A DNA stretch of 64,000 nt from Monarcha castaneiventris obscurior (taxonomy: Eukaryota > Chordata > Aves > Passeriformes > Monarchidae). The stretch is taken from positions 1,242,501 through 1,306,500 of the forward strand of contig JAMPIT010000269.1 of the NCBI GenBank assembly GCA_026261815.1. Reading direction: 5' to 3'. This document shows, in pieces, positions 48,541-60,358 of this stretch. Each line of letters starts with the position of its first letter. Positions within the stretch are counted from its first letter, which is position 1. A model generated the notes under the pieces. It had not been told where the DNA came from. It saw only the letters and a program-made list of their open reading frames with translations, and did no database searches. A program made the position numbers and the translations under genes.

Positions 48541-48782
48541 GGCCGGGGAGTTCCCCCTGCTCCCAGGGGTGAGGGGTGCGCAGGAGGGCCCTTGGCAGGA
48601 TTAGCTCTTCGCGAGGTATTTGCTGGTGAAAGCCTCTTGCCGAGTGAGTGGAAATAATGATCCAGGGGCGGCCGCGGAGCGGAGGCGTGGGCTGGAGCCA
48701 CATCGGACTGGAGGATGAACCGAGGGAGGCCGGAGCTGCAGCGTGGTGCTGGCGGGGTGCAGCTGACACGAGAGTGTTGGTT

Positions 48783-49088
48783 CTCCATCCCCAGCTCCAT
48801 TCCCCTTTCCATCCTCAGCTCCATCCCCCGTTCCATCCTCAGCCCCATCCTCTCCTCCATCCCCAGCTCCGTTCCCAGCTCCATCCTCAGCTCCATCCTC
48901 AGCTCCATCCTCAGCTCCATCCCCAGCTCCATCCCCAGCTCCATCCTCTCCTCCATCCCCAGCTCCATCCTCTCCTCCATCTCCAGCTCCATCCCCAGCT
49001 CCATTCCCAGCTCCATTCCCAGCTCCATCCCCAGCTCCATCCCCAGCTCCATCCCCAGCTCCGTTCCCAGCTCCGTTCCCAGCTCCCT
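48783..49088 (+). repeat. 12-bp minisatellite, ~25 copies
   Basis: Variants of the 12-mer CCAGCTCCATCC/TCAGCTCCATCC run for about 300 bp, with CTCTCCTCCATC substitutions. Because 12 is a multiple of 3 and the unit has no stop, frames on both strands stay open as tetrapeptide repeats (such as PSSI and HPQL on +; MELG and GDGA on -). Long open frames here are repeat artefacts. Confidence 0.97.
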
Positions 49089-49309
49089 CCTCCCTTCCCC
49101 GCCCCTCGGTGCCGTTCGGTGCCAGGGTGGGGCTCAGCTCCAGGACTCCGCACCCATCACAGGTTCGGTCCCCGGGCTCTGCCGGTACCGGGGGCACCGC
49201 ACCGGCCCCGGCGCTGCCCCGCGGGACCCCCCGGCCCCCCAGTGCCTTTTAACGCTTCCCCAGGAGCAGCCCCCGGGCTCGCCCCGGCTGTCAGCGGCAC
49301 CGTCACTCC

Positions 49310-49960
49310 AGCTGGAGTCCTGTTGCCAAGATATGGATTTGGTTTTAATAACAGTTAGTGCAAACATTGTAAATTTACTGCTGCTAGAGAGAGTTTTTGA
49401 AAATGTCCAACTCTGGCCATAATTTTTCACTCGCTCCAGCTGTTTGTGCTCTGCTCATACCTGACGTGCTGCTTTGAAATAGCAATCACTGTATTTATAA
49501 GAAGGGAAGGACTCATAAATATGTCAGGAGTGGAATATACAACGCCATATTTCACCATTTTCTATTTTAAAATTGTGAGTTATGGCTACAGAAATGTGGT
49601 CCCATTAAAGGTGATATGATGTATTTTGTGTCTTGTTCGGGAGCCCATCCATCACCCAGACAATAAAGAAAACCGCACTTACTTTTTTTCCCTGTCGTCT
49701 GTAATTTATGATGCCCAAAAAGCTGTAACCTTTTGGCAGGCTTTGCAGAAACTGCTGCACTGTTAGCAACTAAATAACCTTTTATAAGGTTTTAAATGTG
49801 TTGCTACAGTCTCAATGCACTTGCTGTATCGATCCAGAAGATCCTGCAAAAAAGGGGAAAGGAACATGATCTATAACAGGATCGATAACGGTGTATAGAT
49901 TGTTGAAAGATGCTTCTAATGATTTTTGCCAGCCATCATCTTTCAACGTGCTGCTCCCCA
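49310..49960. promoter_or_regulatory. Strong candidate enhancer (AT-rich)
   Basis: About 650 bp of complex AT-rich sequence. It has GCAAACATTG (FOX-like) near 49362, an inverted repeat AACCTTTTATAAGGTT (49776-49791), TATCGAT (49827-49833) and ATCGATAA (49881-49888; ONECUT/CUT-like). Stops occur in all frames. GC-rich 49961-50569 shows no feature. Confidence 0.4.
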
Positions 49961-50569
49961 TCTTTGGGGCTTCAGTCTCTGCTCAAATTAATTAACCTTG
50001 CTCAGCCTGGCTGTGCCAGGGCTCCAGGCAGGGCCGGGGAGGAGGCACGGTGTTCCCAGCCCGGTCGGTCAGAGAGGGTGGCGATAATGGGCGATAATTC
50101 CCTGGCAGGGAACCGACCCCAAACCCAACCCGCAGGCCCCGGTCCCGCCCCACAGGATGGGAAGGACGGGGAGGGGTGGGATGTGCAGGAGAAGCTCTCC
50201 CCCAGCTCCCACTGCCCCGCCCCACTTTAGGGAAGGATATTTCTGGTTTTTCCCATGGCAGAACACTGTCCCTTCATGCGAAGCATCCGTCCTCCTTCGG
50301 GCACCAGAACCTCCGGGATGCTCCCAAACCCGGGGACTCCCCGGACCCCGGGAGCGCTGGGGTGTGCCGGCTGCCGATGCTCCGGCTGCTGGGTGCAGGA
50401 TTCAATCATTAATCCTCATCCCGGCTTTAGAAGTGCTGAGTGGAAAGCAATTCCATGGAGAAGTCGCTGTGTGCAGAGGGGGATTTAATGGAAAATCAAA
50501 GGGGAGGGAGCAGAGGCGGGAGGGGCACGGCCGGGCCCCAGCAGAGCTTCCCTCCCGCCCGGCCACCGC

Positions 50570-50900
50570 GCTCTGTCATTGCCGTTTCCCCCCAAAGCAG
50601 CCACCAAATCATTATTAACGTTATAAATAAAATGAGAGGGCAAGTTATTAAATGTAAAATATGTGGAGTCCTCCTCGAACTCACTGCGTAGTTCATAAAT
50701 ATGATGGCTTAATTTCATCTGTAATCCGAGCGGCTGATGAAGCATTACACAGCTCCCTGTTAATTGAAGTTGTTAACAAAGCTGAAGAGGGAGATTATTA
50801 TGTATAGACTTTTATCCTTCAGGGGTATCATCATAACAGATCATAAATGGAAATGAATTCATCGCTCCCACATGCCATCGCCGCGTCCCGGCGCACAGCT
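50570..50900. promoter_or_regulatory. Candidate enhancer (AT-rich)
   Basis: AT-rich unique sequence with the palindrome TAACGTTA (50616-50623) and repeated TAAT-type words. GC-rich 50901-51704 shows no feature. Confidence 0.35.
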
Positions 50901-51704
50901 TAATGCCAGGCGGGTGCCCAGCGCAGCCGTGGGGATGGGGTACAGGATGGATCCCACCCGGGAGGGTCCCTGTCCCATCCCACAGCCCCAGCACCGAACC
51001 CCGAGCCCCGGCCAGCCCGGCAGAGGTCCTGGCTGTCCTGGCAGCACCTTTGGGATGAGCTTCCTGGAGCCCGGCTGTCGGTTTGCAGAGCCTGTGGAAG
51101 CCTCGGGCTGTGATGGGTGATCATTGCCATCGGCCGGGGCGTGCCATTCCTCAGGGAAGATGGAAAATCCATTCCCTGGGCTGCTGCATCCCAGCCAGAG
51201 CGCTCAGGTGCAGGAGGATCCTCTGAGCTCGGCCCAGTTATTTACTGTGGGGCACGAGGCAGCTCCTGCGAGGGCACCTGGGGCTCCATTTATTTCCCAG
51301 CTCCACGGACAAAGGGTCGTTTCCACCCCAGACAGGAGCATCCATGTTTCCAGCACATCGCTTAAAGCAGTATTTTTCTTTGTCCTCCAGCTGGCAATGG
51401 GTTGTTTGTCACATGGAGAAGTGGCTGCCCGGTGTTAGAAGTTGTCTGGGAGGAGGATCTCCCTGCCCGTGGCATTCCGTGGTCACTCCTTACACCCCAC
51501 AGAGCCCTGGGACATGCTCCCACAGCGAGTGGGTGCCCAGGCCCCCAAATCGCCCTCTCCACAGCCAGGGGAGCCGGCCCAGCCAGGGGCTGCAGCCTGC
51601 ATTTCTGAGCTCTGCTGCTTCCAGGTGGAGTTATGGAAACACACAATGGCCTTTCCTTCTCCTGGACCCCATCGGCTTTTTCCATCCAGCACATTATCCA
51701 GGAA

Positions 51705-52079
51705 ATTCCCGTCTATACCTTAGAGGAGTTACTGTGATTATCTGGAACACGTTACTCTCACACAGCAAATGCAAATTAATGTAGTCTTCACATTTCGCCG
51801 TGGCAATAAAGGGGAATGTTGACATCAGCCTGAAAGTAGAATTAACTTTTGCATGATGTGGTGTGAGTGCGAGGTGTTGAAACCCGCGGCCGAGACTTTC
51901 CAAGGCACAGTAAAGAACTGTTCTGGCAGCGTTTCCAGGAGCAGAGGTGAGCTGAGTGCTCTCTCTGTTCCAGCCTGGATTATTGCTTTGCCGGGCTTTC
52001 CAAACCCTGCCATTTTGTCTCGTTACCTCTAATGTGCTCCTTGCTTTATTGCAAGCTCATCTCCTTAGCAAGGGAGAGT
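51705..52079. promoter_or_regulatory. Candidate enhancer with perfect POU octamer
   Basis: A perfect octamer ATGCAAAT (51769-51776) runs directly into TAAT, giving ATGCAAATTAAT (51769-51780), an arrangement suited to POU factors or POU plus homeodomain. Surrounding sequence is AT-rich and unique. It directly precedes a CpG-rich stretch. Confidence 0.4.
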
Positions 52080-52460
52080 TACAGCGCTGTCAGGCTCTGC
52101 TACTCTCCGATAAAGAGCCGGCGGCTCCCGGCAGCTCCGGCCTCCCCTCCCCAGCTAATCCCTCCAGCATCGCTGCTTTCATCGCGGCCTCGGGGACCCT
52201 CCGAGCTGCAGCAGGCAGGGCTGGAGGCTCGGACCCTGCCAGCCCCCTCCAGCCCCCTCGCAGCCCCTCCGGATCGGTGTTAACACCTTGTCCGCGGCGT
52301 CACCGGAGCGCCTTAAATCACCGCTGAGGCTCAATAGGAAGGGACGCGGCTCAGAGCTGTATCGATCCCTTCTGCAGTGCACGGGCTCCCAAATCCCACG
52401 GCCGGCACAAAACCTGGCGCGGAGCACGGGCTGCTGCCCCGGGGCTTCTCAGGGCTGGTC
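52080..52460. other. Weak orphan CpG island candidate
   Basis: About 34 CpGs in 380 bp by hand count; GC-rich, no exon recognised. GC-rich sequence without features continues to 52719. Confidence 0.4.
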
Positions 52461-52719
52461 TGGCCGCGGGTGCTTCGGGTCTGGGGGTTTCAGGAGCTGC
52501 CAGGACCCAGGTGCCCGGAGAGCGCCCACAACAACCCCGCCCGCTGGGGACCAAGGGGAGGGGGCTCGCAGAGCATCCCAGAGCCTTTGCTGGGATGGGG
52601 GAGAGGTGCGAGCAGCTCTGGCTGCCCTGGGGGCTCTTTGTGGCCCTTCGAGGGGTCAGCACCTCCCTCCCTGGCCGGGCTCCAGGACAATTCGGGCTGA
52701 GTGGGCTGTAAATGAGGAA

Positions 52720-52990
52720 GAAGGGAAAACAAATGATGCCAGCAGCAAGTGAAGGAAGTGTAGGAGCATTATGTAAAATATTAAATTTAATGCTATTCCA
52801 TTTTCCATCTCAGTTATTAAATTAACTGAGAACTATGCTTGCACTTAAAAGATTCCTGTCATATTTTATGCACACGATGATCTCAGAGTAATTCGTGTTA
52901 GAAATATGTCATGTTAAATTACAGATACCAATAAACCTTACTTAAACTCAGCATTGATCATGTGTGGGAGATAAACTCGTCAGGGCCAGA
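52720..52990. promoter_or_regulatory. Candidate enhancer with MYB-like inverted repeat
   Basis: A 24-bp inverted repeat at 52808-52831 has 9-bp arms TCTCAGTTA and TAACTGAGA around a TTAAAT spacer. Each arm contains the MYB consensus TAACTG. The block is AT-rich throughout with no coding signal. Confidence 0.4.
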
Positions 52991-54929
52991 TCCCCCGGCC
53001 ACGCACCCCCAGCTCTTCTCCCCACACTGGGATAGGACAGTGGGTGTCAGAGGAGGGAATTTCCTTTCTTCCTTCCCCACCAGCTCAAGCTTCTCCCACG
53101 GCCGGGCTGGGGCCAGGCAGAGCCAGCAGGGCACGGCAGGGACACAGGGGGCACGGTGGGGTTTATCTGCCGGGGAGAGCAGGCGTTGCCTGACGTGGTG
53201 GGAGAGCCGAGGGCGCCGGGCGGGTGCGCGGAGCGGGTGAGGGGTGATGGCTCTCCCTGCCGAGGTGACACCGCTTATCGGCAAAGATTCGGTGTCACCG
53301 CATCAAGCGTGGCACGGTGACAACCTGTCTCCTGCGTGGTGTCACCTCTGCTGGCACTGGCCGTGGTCCCAGCTGCCCCCTCCCCGTGCGGGTGGAGGCA
53401 GCGATGGACGGAGGTTTCTTTGCTGAGACACATCAAGCCCCTCTCCTCCTCCAGTGCTGTGTGCTGCTTTTCGGGGTGCCAGGACTGCACCCGCTCAGAG
53501 ACACCCCCGACCCCGCAAATGGGGACACTGGGGCAGGGAGGGCAGCCCTGGGGACGCTGCCCCGATGGCACCCCCAAAATGCAGCTCCCGGAGCCCTCAG
53601 GGCCGGTGTCTGTCCTTGGCACGGGAGGGCAGCCCCGGCTCACAGCTCCCGCCGGGAGAGCGAGCCAGAGCTGCATTACGAGGCGCCAGGCTCGGCGGGA
53701 GAGGGAAAATGCTAATAATAGGCCTGGGCAGAAGGGGAGCACAATCCCTCCCTCCCTCCCTCCTGCACAGCCTCCTGCAGCCTCCGGCCACCGCTCACCC
53801 AGGGGATGCTCCTGCTCTGGGACCGCCTGGGCAGGGCTGCCCCTGCGCCCCCACAGCCCCAGAGGGCAGATCCCATCCCCTCTGGGGCAATGCCAGCACT
53901 TGGGGCCAGCAGAGCCCTCGGTGGGACCAGAGCACCGAACCCTTTCCTGAATCCCAGCCCGCAGCCTGCCCAGGGCTCACCCCACTCCCACATGGCACAG
54001 CCCTCATGTGATCCAAGACTTGGCTTTTCCTTTATGAAAATCCTCTGCCCTGTGTGCAGGAATCACAAGCTCTGGCTGCCCCGGGGCTGCTCCCACCGCA
54101 GCTCTGAGGCTTTTCTGGCAAGTTTGGCTTCTGCCTGCCCTTGAATAGCAGCGCTTGTTCTCGGAGGAGGGCCCGGCCGCCTCCCACCCAGCGCCGGCTC
54201 CAGCGCCCTCCTCCCTCCGGTGCCAGGACCGGGGGCATCCAGCGGGCGAGGGCTGGAGCCCCCCGGTTGTCTTCACCTTCAGGGACCCAACGGGAAGAGC
54301 CAGTGTCCCCGGGATTGCTGCTGCTAATCCAGACCCAAGGAGCATCTGAAAGCTCGACCTGTTGGTTCCTTTCACTCTGAGAGTTATCCAGAGGCTCCCC
54401 AAGGTCAATCCCTGCTCGGGTCATGGGTGTCAATGTGAGCTGCCCACAGCACATCAGTCACACCGGGATGAGCCCGGTGTGACTGCCCACCTTCGAGGTG
54501 TGATGGAGGGGCTGCGTGCGGCCATCCCTGGGGACAGCAACTCTTGGAGCAGCCCTTGGAGCAGCCCTTGGAGCTGCCCTTGGAGCTGCTCCCGTGTTAC
54601 CTCGGTGCTGGCAGCTCCCGCTACTGAGCACCCCTAAACCTCTGAGCTCTCCCTGCCCCACAGCCGAGCATCCCCACAGAACCCAGCGTGTGCCACGGGG
54701 GACACACGGCGCCGCCGAACCCCGGGGACACCGGCTGTGACCTTGCCAAAACTGAGCTCTGGTGGGGACCCCAGCCCCGCACGGACACCCCACACCCAGG
54801 GGTGCCCCCGAGCGCAGCCTCCCGCCGCCGGGGAGCAATTGGGTGCAGCAGCACACGCTGCGGGGCTGCTTTAATCCTGCTCCAGGTGGCTGCAATCCAG
54901 TGCAGGATTTACAGTGCCCTGACCCTGAG
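52991..54929. other. Gene-less GC-rich block
   Basis: No gene or RNA recognised. A (CCCT)n run lies at about 53744-53762 and a 12-bp tandem repeat at 54544-54591. Confidence 0.45.
54544..54591 (+). repeat. 12-bp tandem repeat, 4 copies
   Basis: TTGGAGCAGCCC twice, then TTGGAGCTGCCC and TTGGAGCTGCTC. Confidence 0.95.
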
Positions 54930-55160
54930 CTGTCAAGAAGGAACAGCCAGATTAATGGGGTGGGCGGGTTCGTGCAATAATCGTTTGTTTGATGTGACAA
55001 GCCTGATAGGCGTTGATTTACTTACAGACTGATAGGCTTTTAATTGAGCACCTCCGTCCCAGTCACATCAAAGGCAGAGGTTGACAAGGGGCCCCTTTTA
55101 CCAAAAGCTCCCGGTGACTGACAGATCCTGGATGCTAATTCTCCCGGGGAGGGGGTTCCC
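54930..55160. promoter_or_regulatory. Candidate regulatory element
   Basis: AT-richer unique sequence in which CTGATAGGC occurs twice 26 bp apart (55003-55011 and 55029-55037), with TTTTAATTGAG after the second copy. The following 55161-56039 is GC-rich without a gene. Confidence 0.3.
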
Positions 55161-56039
55161 TCTTTTCTCCTCTTGGTGGTTTTTTATTCTCAGGCTGGGC
55201 CAGGCTGGCGCAGAGAAAGCTCCAATTCCTGCAGGAGAGGATGCCTCTCCTCACCCAGAGCCCTCCGGCAAAGCCGAGCCCCCTGGCACAACCCAGCCAG
55301 GCTTTTGTTTCCCTCACAAGAGTTTTGGGGCGCCCCTGCCTCCTCCTGCTGCCAGGTGGCTGCGGCCACAATGCCCAGGATGCCGCGGGCAGGAGGGCAC
55401 CCCGGGGCAGGGCTTCCCCCCGTGCTGTCCCCAGCACTGTCCCCAGCACGGAGATGCTGTCCCTGGCACTCACCTCGTCCCTGGGGTGCCCTTCCTCCAC
55501 CTCTTCCTTGGCTCCTGGGCCTTTGGGGTTGCTCTGGGTAACTCCCCTCCTAAAGAAGAGGAGGGACGTGGCCCTCTGGTTGTCACACAGGTCTGGGGGG
55601 CTGGGTGCACTCAGGGCACCTTATCCCTGTCCCCAGAGCCAGCGGGGTGGCAGCCCCAGAGGGCACCACCAGGACACCGACAGGAGCATCCCAGGCCGGT
55701 GCAGGTGGTCAGTGAGCTCCTGCCCTGGTGTGCAGCCCGTGCCCATCACCAAACTCACCTCTGGGTCCAGCTGTGCCACTCAATGGACAGGGATGGCAGG
55801 AATGAGCTGGAAAGGAGAGGCAGAACCAACCCACAGCTGGTTTGGGGGCGATTTTTGGTGTCGGGGTGTGTTACCTGCCCCACCTGCTGGGTCTCCTCGC
55901 CAGAACTCTGCTGCACACCGAGATCTGTGGATTACCCTGGATGGGCACAGAAGGTCACCTGGAGGTGTGACCGCCTGTACAGAGCAGGAGTGCAGCCCCT
56001 GACCCAGCAAAGGGTCTGGAAAAGCAAAAGCAAACCCAA

Positions 56040-56640
56040 GTGGCTCAGACATTTTGTGAAAGACTTATAGGGGATTATGCTCTTAATGGGAAATTTAAGG
56101 ATGTGGGTATAAATCACAGCCTTTTCCTCTAACCTGTGGGGTAGCATTCTCCTGAGCCTTTGGGCTGGATTAGCTCTGTCTATTCATGTTTTAAAGACTG
56201 ATGTGTTTTTCAGTATCAAAATATAAATTATTTTTACTGTATCAATGATTAAATATTTTTCTTTGAGATCATAGAGTCCAAAAAAATAAATGTTTCTGAA
56301 AAGGCATTCAAAAAATTTAAAAGAAGAAAAAAATCCCTCTGAGAACCCCTTTTGTCATTTGCAACCAATAAAAATGCCTATTGTTATGAAGGGCTCATAA
56401 ATAATCTGATTTTGGCATGCTTTCATACCATACAGAAAATGAATAAATTAAACTTGATTTACAGCCTTTTTCATTTTTATTAGAGTTGCTCCAAACATTT
56501 TCTGTGACGTACGTGCCAGATGAGCTGCACTGAATGGTTTGAGGCTCTGGCCCTGGTATTACAGAAATTAAGTTGGTTTAATTTGCACAGTTTAATTAAC
56601 TAATACTGGCAAAGAGAAGAAGGAAACTGGGGGTGAAGGT
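56040..56640. promoter_or_regulatory. Strong AT-rich candidate enhancer
   Basis: The most AT-rich unique block here. SOX-type ATTGTT lies at 56380-56385 and the palindrome ACGTACGT at 56507-56514, next to TGACGT. The sequence is rich in AATAAA-like words, but no transcript is recognised. GC-rich 56641-57189 shows no gene; (CCCT)n lies at about 57000-57017. Confidence 0.4.
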
Positions 56641-57189
56641 GAATTTTTTGTGGGTGCCTGAGGACTCAATGAACCCACTGAGGCTGATCCCCCAAAGTGC
56701 CAGCACAGGGAAACACTGGGGTCCCCACAGCGATTTTGGGGTGGAGATCACCCCCCCTTCCCCTTTAGAGATGGGGAAACTGAGGCACGGGAGCTTGGCT
56801 GCTTGGCACAGCTCTCTGCAGCACCAGCATGGGGTTGCCACGGGGGCCAGTGGGGAGAACACCTCAAACTATCCCGGCCACATCCCTTGGCTGTGCAGAC
56901 CCTCACTCCAATGGCACGGCCAGAAACTTGGAGACAAACAGGCAAAACCCCCAAAAAAGCCCCAGTGAAGTGACTGTGACCCCGGGCCAGCCCTGACCAC
57001 CCTCCCTCCCTCCCTCCAAAGCTCTCTGGTGAGGGTGGGATGTTCTCCTCCCCCTTCTGCAATTCATCCCGTAGAATTTCCCACCAGGAAACAGCTTCAT
57101 TACATCAACAACAGGAAGACCCCACTGATTTGTCACACAGAAGAGCAGCTGTTGGTCACACATCAAGGGAACAGGGGAGGGGAAAAAAC

Positions 57190-58490
57190 CCTTCACCTTT
57201 TTTTGCTTTAATGTTTGTAGCGTTAATGGCCCTGCAGAGGGAAGCGAGGCCCGGCCATTCCATAACTAACCATCACCGGCGAGGATCAGTTAATATCCAA
57301 GTGTCTTCCTGCTTTTCCTGCTACATGATTGCTTTGGAAAGAAAGATTAATTCCAACTTTAAAAAAGAAAACACTATTTTTATCATTGCCAGGAGTCTAT
57401 ATGGGCTTAAAAAAGAAAAAGCACTTGCTTGTCGTTTTACATCTTGCAATTTTGTCAGTTGTTTTAAAACATGTCTCCTGTAATAAATAAGATCATTTTT
57501 ATGCACTTGTTCTGCAGCTAAAAGCAAGGCCTGGGCTGGTGCTGCGTGGGGAGTGGAGGGACTCGGGGATGGAGCAGGGCAGGAAAAACGCTGATTCCAA
57601 AGGTTTTTCTTGCAGGGAGCGGCTGGAGGGGCTGCGGGGTGGGAGAGGGAGGATTCACCTGCAAAGGAGCAGGTGGACAACAGGCACTGAGGGCGCTGAT
57701 AAAGGCTTGGATTTAGGATGTGCCTCAGATCCTCATCCTGCAGCGGGGGCTGGAGCCATCCCCCAGCTCCCCCCACACTGACTGGAACCCCCATGGGACC
57801 CACTGAGCACGGGCTGTCCCTCTGCAGGGCCCCCCACACACCCCCCCAGCCCCACTTATCCCATTTTCCCTTAAGCTGTGTCCCACAGCAATGAAACAGG
57901 AGAGATTTATTCCAGAGTGAAAGCACAGCAGAGGAGAGTTACAGAGATTTAAATTCGTGCCTTGTGCCCCCACAATTTTCCGTGCAGGCTGCAGTGCTCG
58001 GATGCCTCTCTCCATCCTGCCTGCTCTGCACCCCCTGGCACTCAGGCTGCCGGTGCCATGGGACAGCGAACTCCCTGCTCAGACTCATCCCAGGTTACTG
58101 GAACATCTTGAACCTAAAGAAAAACTCACTTCCCTCTTCCCCAGCCTCGCTTCATTACGGCTCTGCACGGGAACTCGTCCTTGGCAAAATCAAACCTCCC
58201 TAATGGCAGCCCAGGTGAGGCAAGTCCTGCTTAGGGACGAAAAAATCATCAGTCATTGCTGAAAGTGCTCCCCGAGGCTTCTTTAGCTTTGCTTCTATTC
58301 CAAATATTTTGCTTTTCCTTTGGTGCTGGTGCTATTTCTGTTGGGCAAGGGTCTCGCTGCTTTTATTTGAACTTGTGCAATCTCTGAGCAGAGAGGGGCT
58401 TGTCATGGAGCAGAACTGGACATGGAACAGGGAAGTTTAACTTTCTCCCCTCTGGTTACTGTTCCCCTTAATAGAAACAGGACCCTCGTG
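57190..58490. promoter_or_regulatory. Mixed block with AT-rich candidate elements
   Basis: AT-rich parts at 57190-57500 (AGTTAATATCC and AAGATTAATTCC words) and 57880-58480 flank a GC-rich middle. They lie 2-3.5 kb upstream of the ZNF703 start codon, so they are the nearest distal candidates to its promoter. Confidence 0.3.
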
Positions 58491-59940
58491 GATTTGAGAG
58501 CAAAGGATCCAATGGGCACAGGGAAGGGCACCAGCGTGGAGCAAGATTCGCCATCAGCCACGACATCCCTCTAATGAAACTTTAATCCAGCAAGCACAAG
58601 CTGACCCAGAAATGGTCTCTGTGTGCCAGCACGGGGGCAGGATCAGGCCTTGGGCATGACCCGAGGTTCGGGGAAGGACAAACAGCCCCGGGGGCATCGC
58701 TGCCCCGTGCCCTCGCCCTGCTCCGGCGGCACCGCTGCTGCTCTTACGCACTCATCCCACCTGGTTTTAGGTTGCTCTGTTAAGGCCGTGTTGTTGTTGG
58801 CGAACAACTCGAGTGACTTTGAGGAAAGCCTTTTTTTTCTGTTTCCTCCTTCCTTGAATGGCTCCTTTGAACGGCAGCGCCTCTCCGCTTACATCCCGCT
58901 GTCCGGATTGAATCAATCTTGCGGTCAGCTTTGGGAGAGTGAAAAAAAAGAGAAGAAAAAAGCCTCACAAAGAGGGGAAATTGACAGGCCTGACCCTGGG
59001 CGTGATTGATAGTGGTTGGACAAGCGGGACTGGATGTGGGGCTGCGCTGGGCGATGCCAGCACTCACCAGGGAAATCCAGCAAAGCCTTTTTTCCCAGAA
59101 CCCGGAGCAGCGGGCTCGGAGAGGGGTGGGCACATGAACTTAATAATAGCAACATTGTTGGAACATAAAGCATCTGTCAGGAGTTAATATGATTAATTAG
59201 AGGTGTCTGTCTCTCCCCCTTTCCCCTCTCCCTCCCTGGGTAGGCAGGAGGGACCTGAAACACAAACCCAGGGAGGGCAGAGGTGGGGCCAGAGTGGGCA
59301 CCCGGCCCCACATCGCCTTTCTTCAAGCCAAAGGTCCTCAGTTCTCATCCCATGCTGGCCCTCACGATTTTCTCCTCATCCCCACACCCCCATCCCATTG
59401 CACATCTTCCCCCAAGCCCCCATTCTCCCACCAGCTCCCACCAGGAGAGCCAGGGAAGCAGCGCTCGCCCCACCAGGACCCCACAGCCTGACATGCACGG
59501 CGTCGCTTGGATAAAGCTCCAGGATTTATCCATGTGCCTTGGCTTCTCATAGATAGAGCCAGGCTGAGCTTGGCTGGTTTTCAGCCCCCCCCAAAAAACT
59601 GAAGCCCCGGGGGTTTGTGAAATTAATTCAAGGATGTCTGGAAAAGGTAACTAGAAATAGGAAGTTAATTGTTGGAAGTTAATTAGTTATACAGCAGCCC
59701 GCACTGGCACCTGAAGATTTTTAAGACTCAGCAAACCAAAGAAAGGAAAAAATGCCCAGAAGAAAAGGAGTTGTAGGGTCATAAGGGAATTGTCACTTTG
59801 TGAGAGCCCTGAGTTAAGGTCAGCCCCTTGCCAAGGGTGGCACCGGGACGGGGCAGAGGTGCTGGCAGCAGGCTCAGGGCGGTGGCAGGGCACAGACACT
59901 GCGTGCAGATTTGGGCACAGGAGCCACTGGCACAGGGGTG
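58491..59940. other. Proximal upstream region of ZNF703
   Basis: Mixed sequence with no gene. The segment 59140-59210 is AT-rich, with CAACATTGTTG (59150-59160; SOX-like pair) and GATTAATTAG, and may be a small enhancer. 59570-59800 is also AT-richer. Confidence 0.4.
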
Positions 59941-60358
59941 CTGAGCTGTGCTGTGCCAAGCTGTGCCAGGCTGATCTTACCTAAGCCACGCCACAGCAGC
60001 AGTGCCATGCCATGGTGTGCCAGCTGAGCCATGGCATGATCAGCCAGGCTGGACATGCCATGCCAGCTGAGCCGTGCTGTGCCACCAGTGCCATGCCATG
60101 CCATGCCATGCCATGCCATGCCATGCCGTGTCATCCAAGCCATGCCATGCCATGCCAAGCCGTGCCAGCAGTGCCATGCCGTGCCGTGCCATGCCAAGCT
60201 GTGGCAGCAGTGGTATGCCATGCTATGCCGTGCCATATCATCCAAGCCATGCCATGCCAAGCTGTGCCAGCAGTGCCATGGTGTGCCGTGCCAGCAGTGC
60301 CAGCAGTGCCGTGCCATGCCGTGCCGTGCCATACCAAGCAGCATCCCGCCGTGCCGTG
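59941..60358 (+). repeat. GCCAT/GCCGT pentanucleotide satellite at ZNF703 promoter
   Basis: About 420 bp of degenerate 5-bp repeats. The purest run is (CCATG)7 at 60091-60125. Higher-order structure is visible: TCATCCAAGCCATGCCATGC begins at 60131 (with a longer CATGC run) and its start recurs at 60238, a 107-bp period. The unit yields Met-Pro-Cys-His pseudo-peptides in the + frames. It ends about 320 bp before the ZNF703 start codon. Confidence 0.95.

Noticed and set aside
48510..49422. Open frames of 180-236 codons on both strands
   Set aside because: They are produced by the stop-free 12-bp minisatellite; translations are tetrapeptide repeats.
59941..60358. CRISPR-like or coding repeat
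   Set aside because: Units are a 5-bp satellite with no spacers; vertebrate context.
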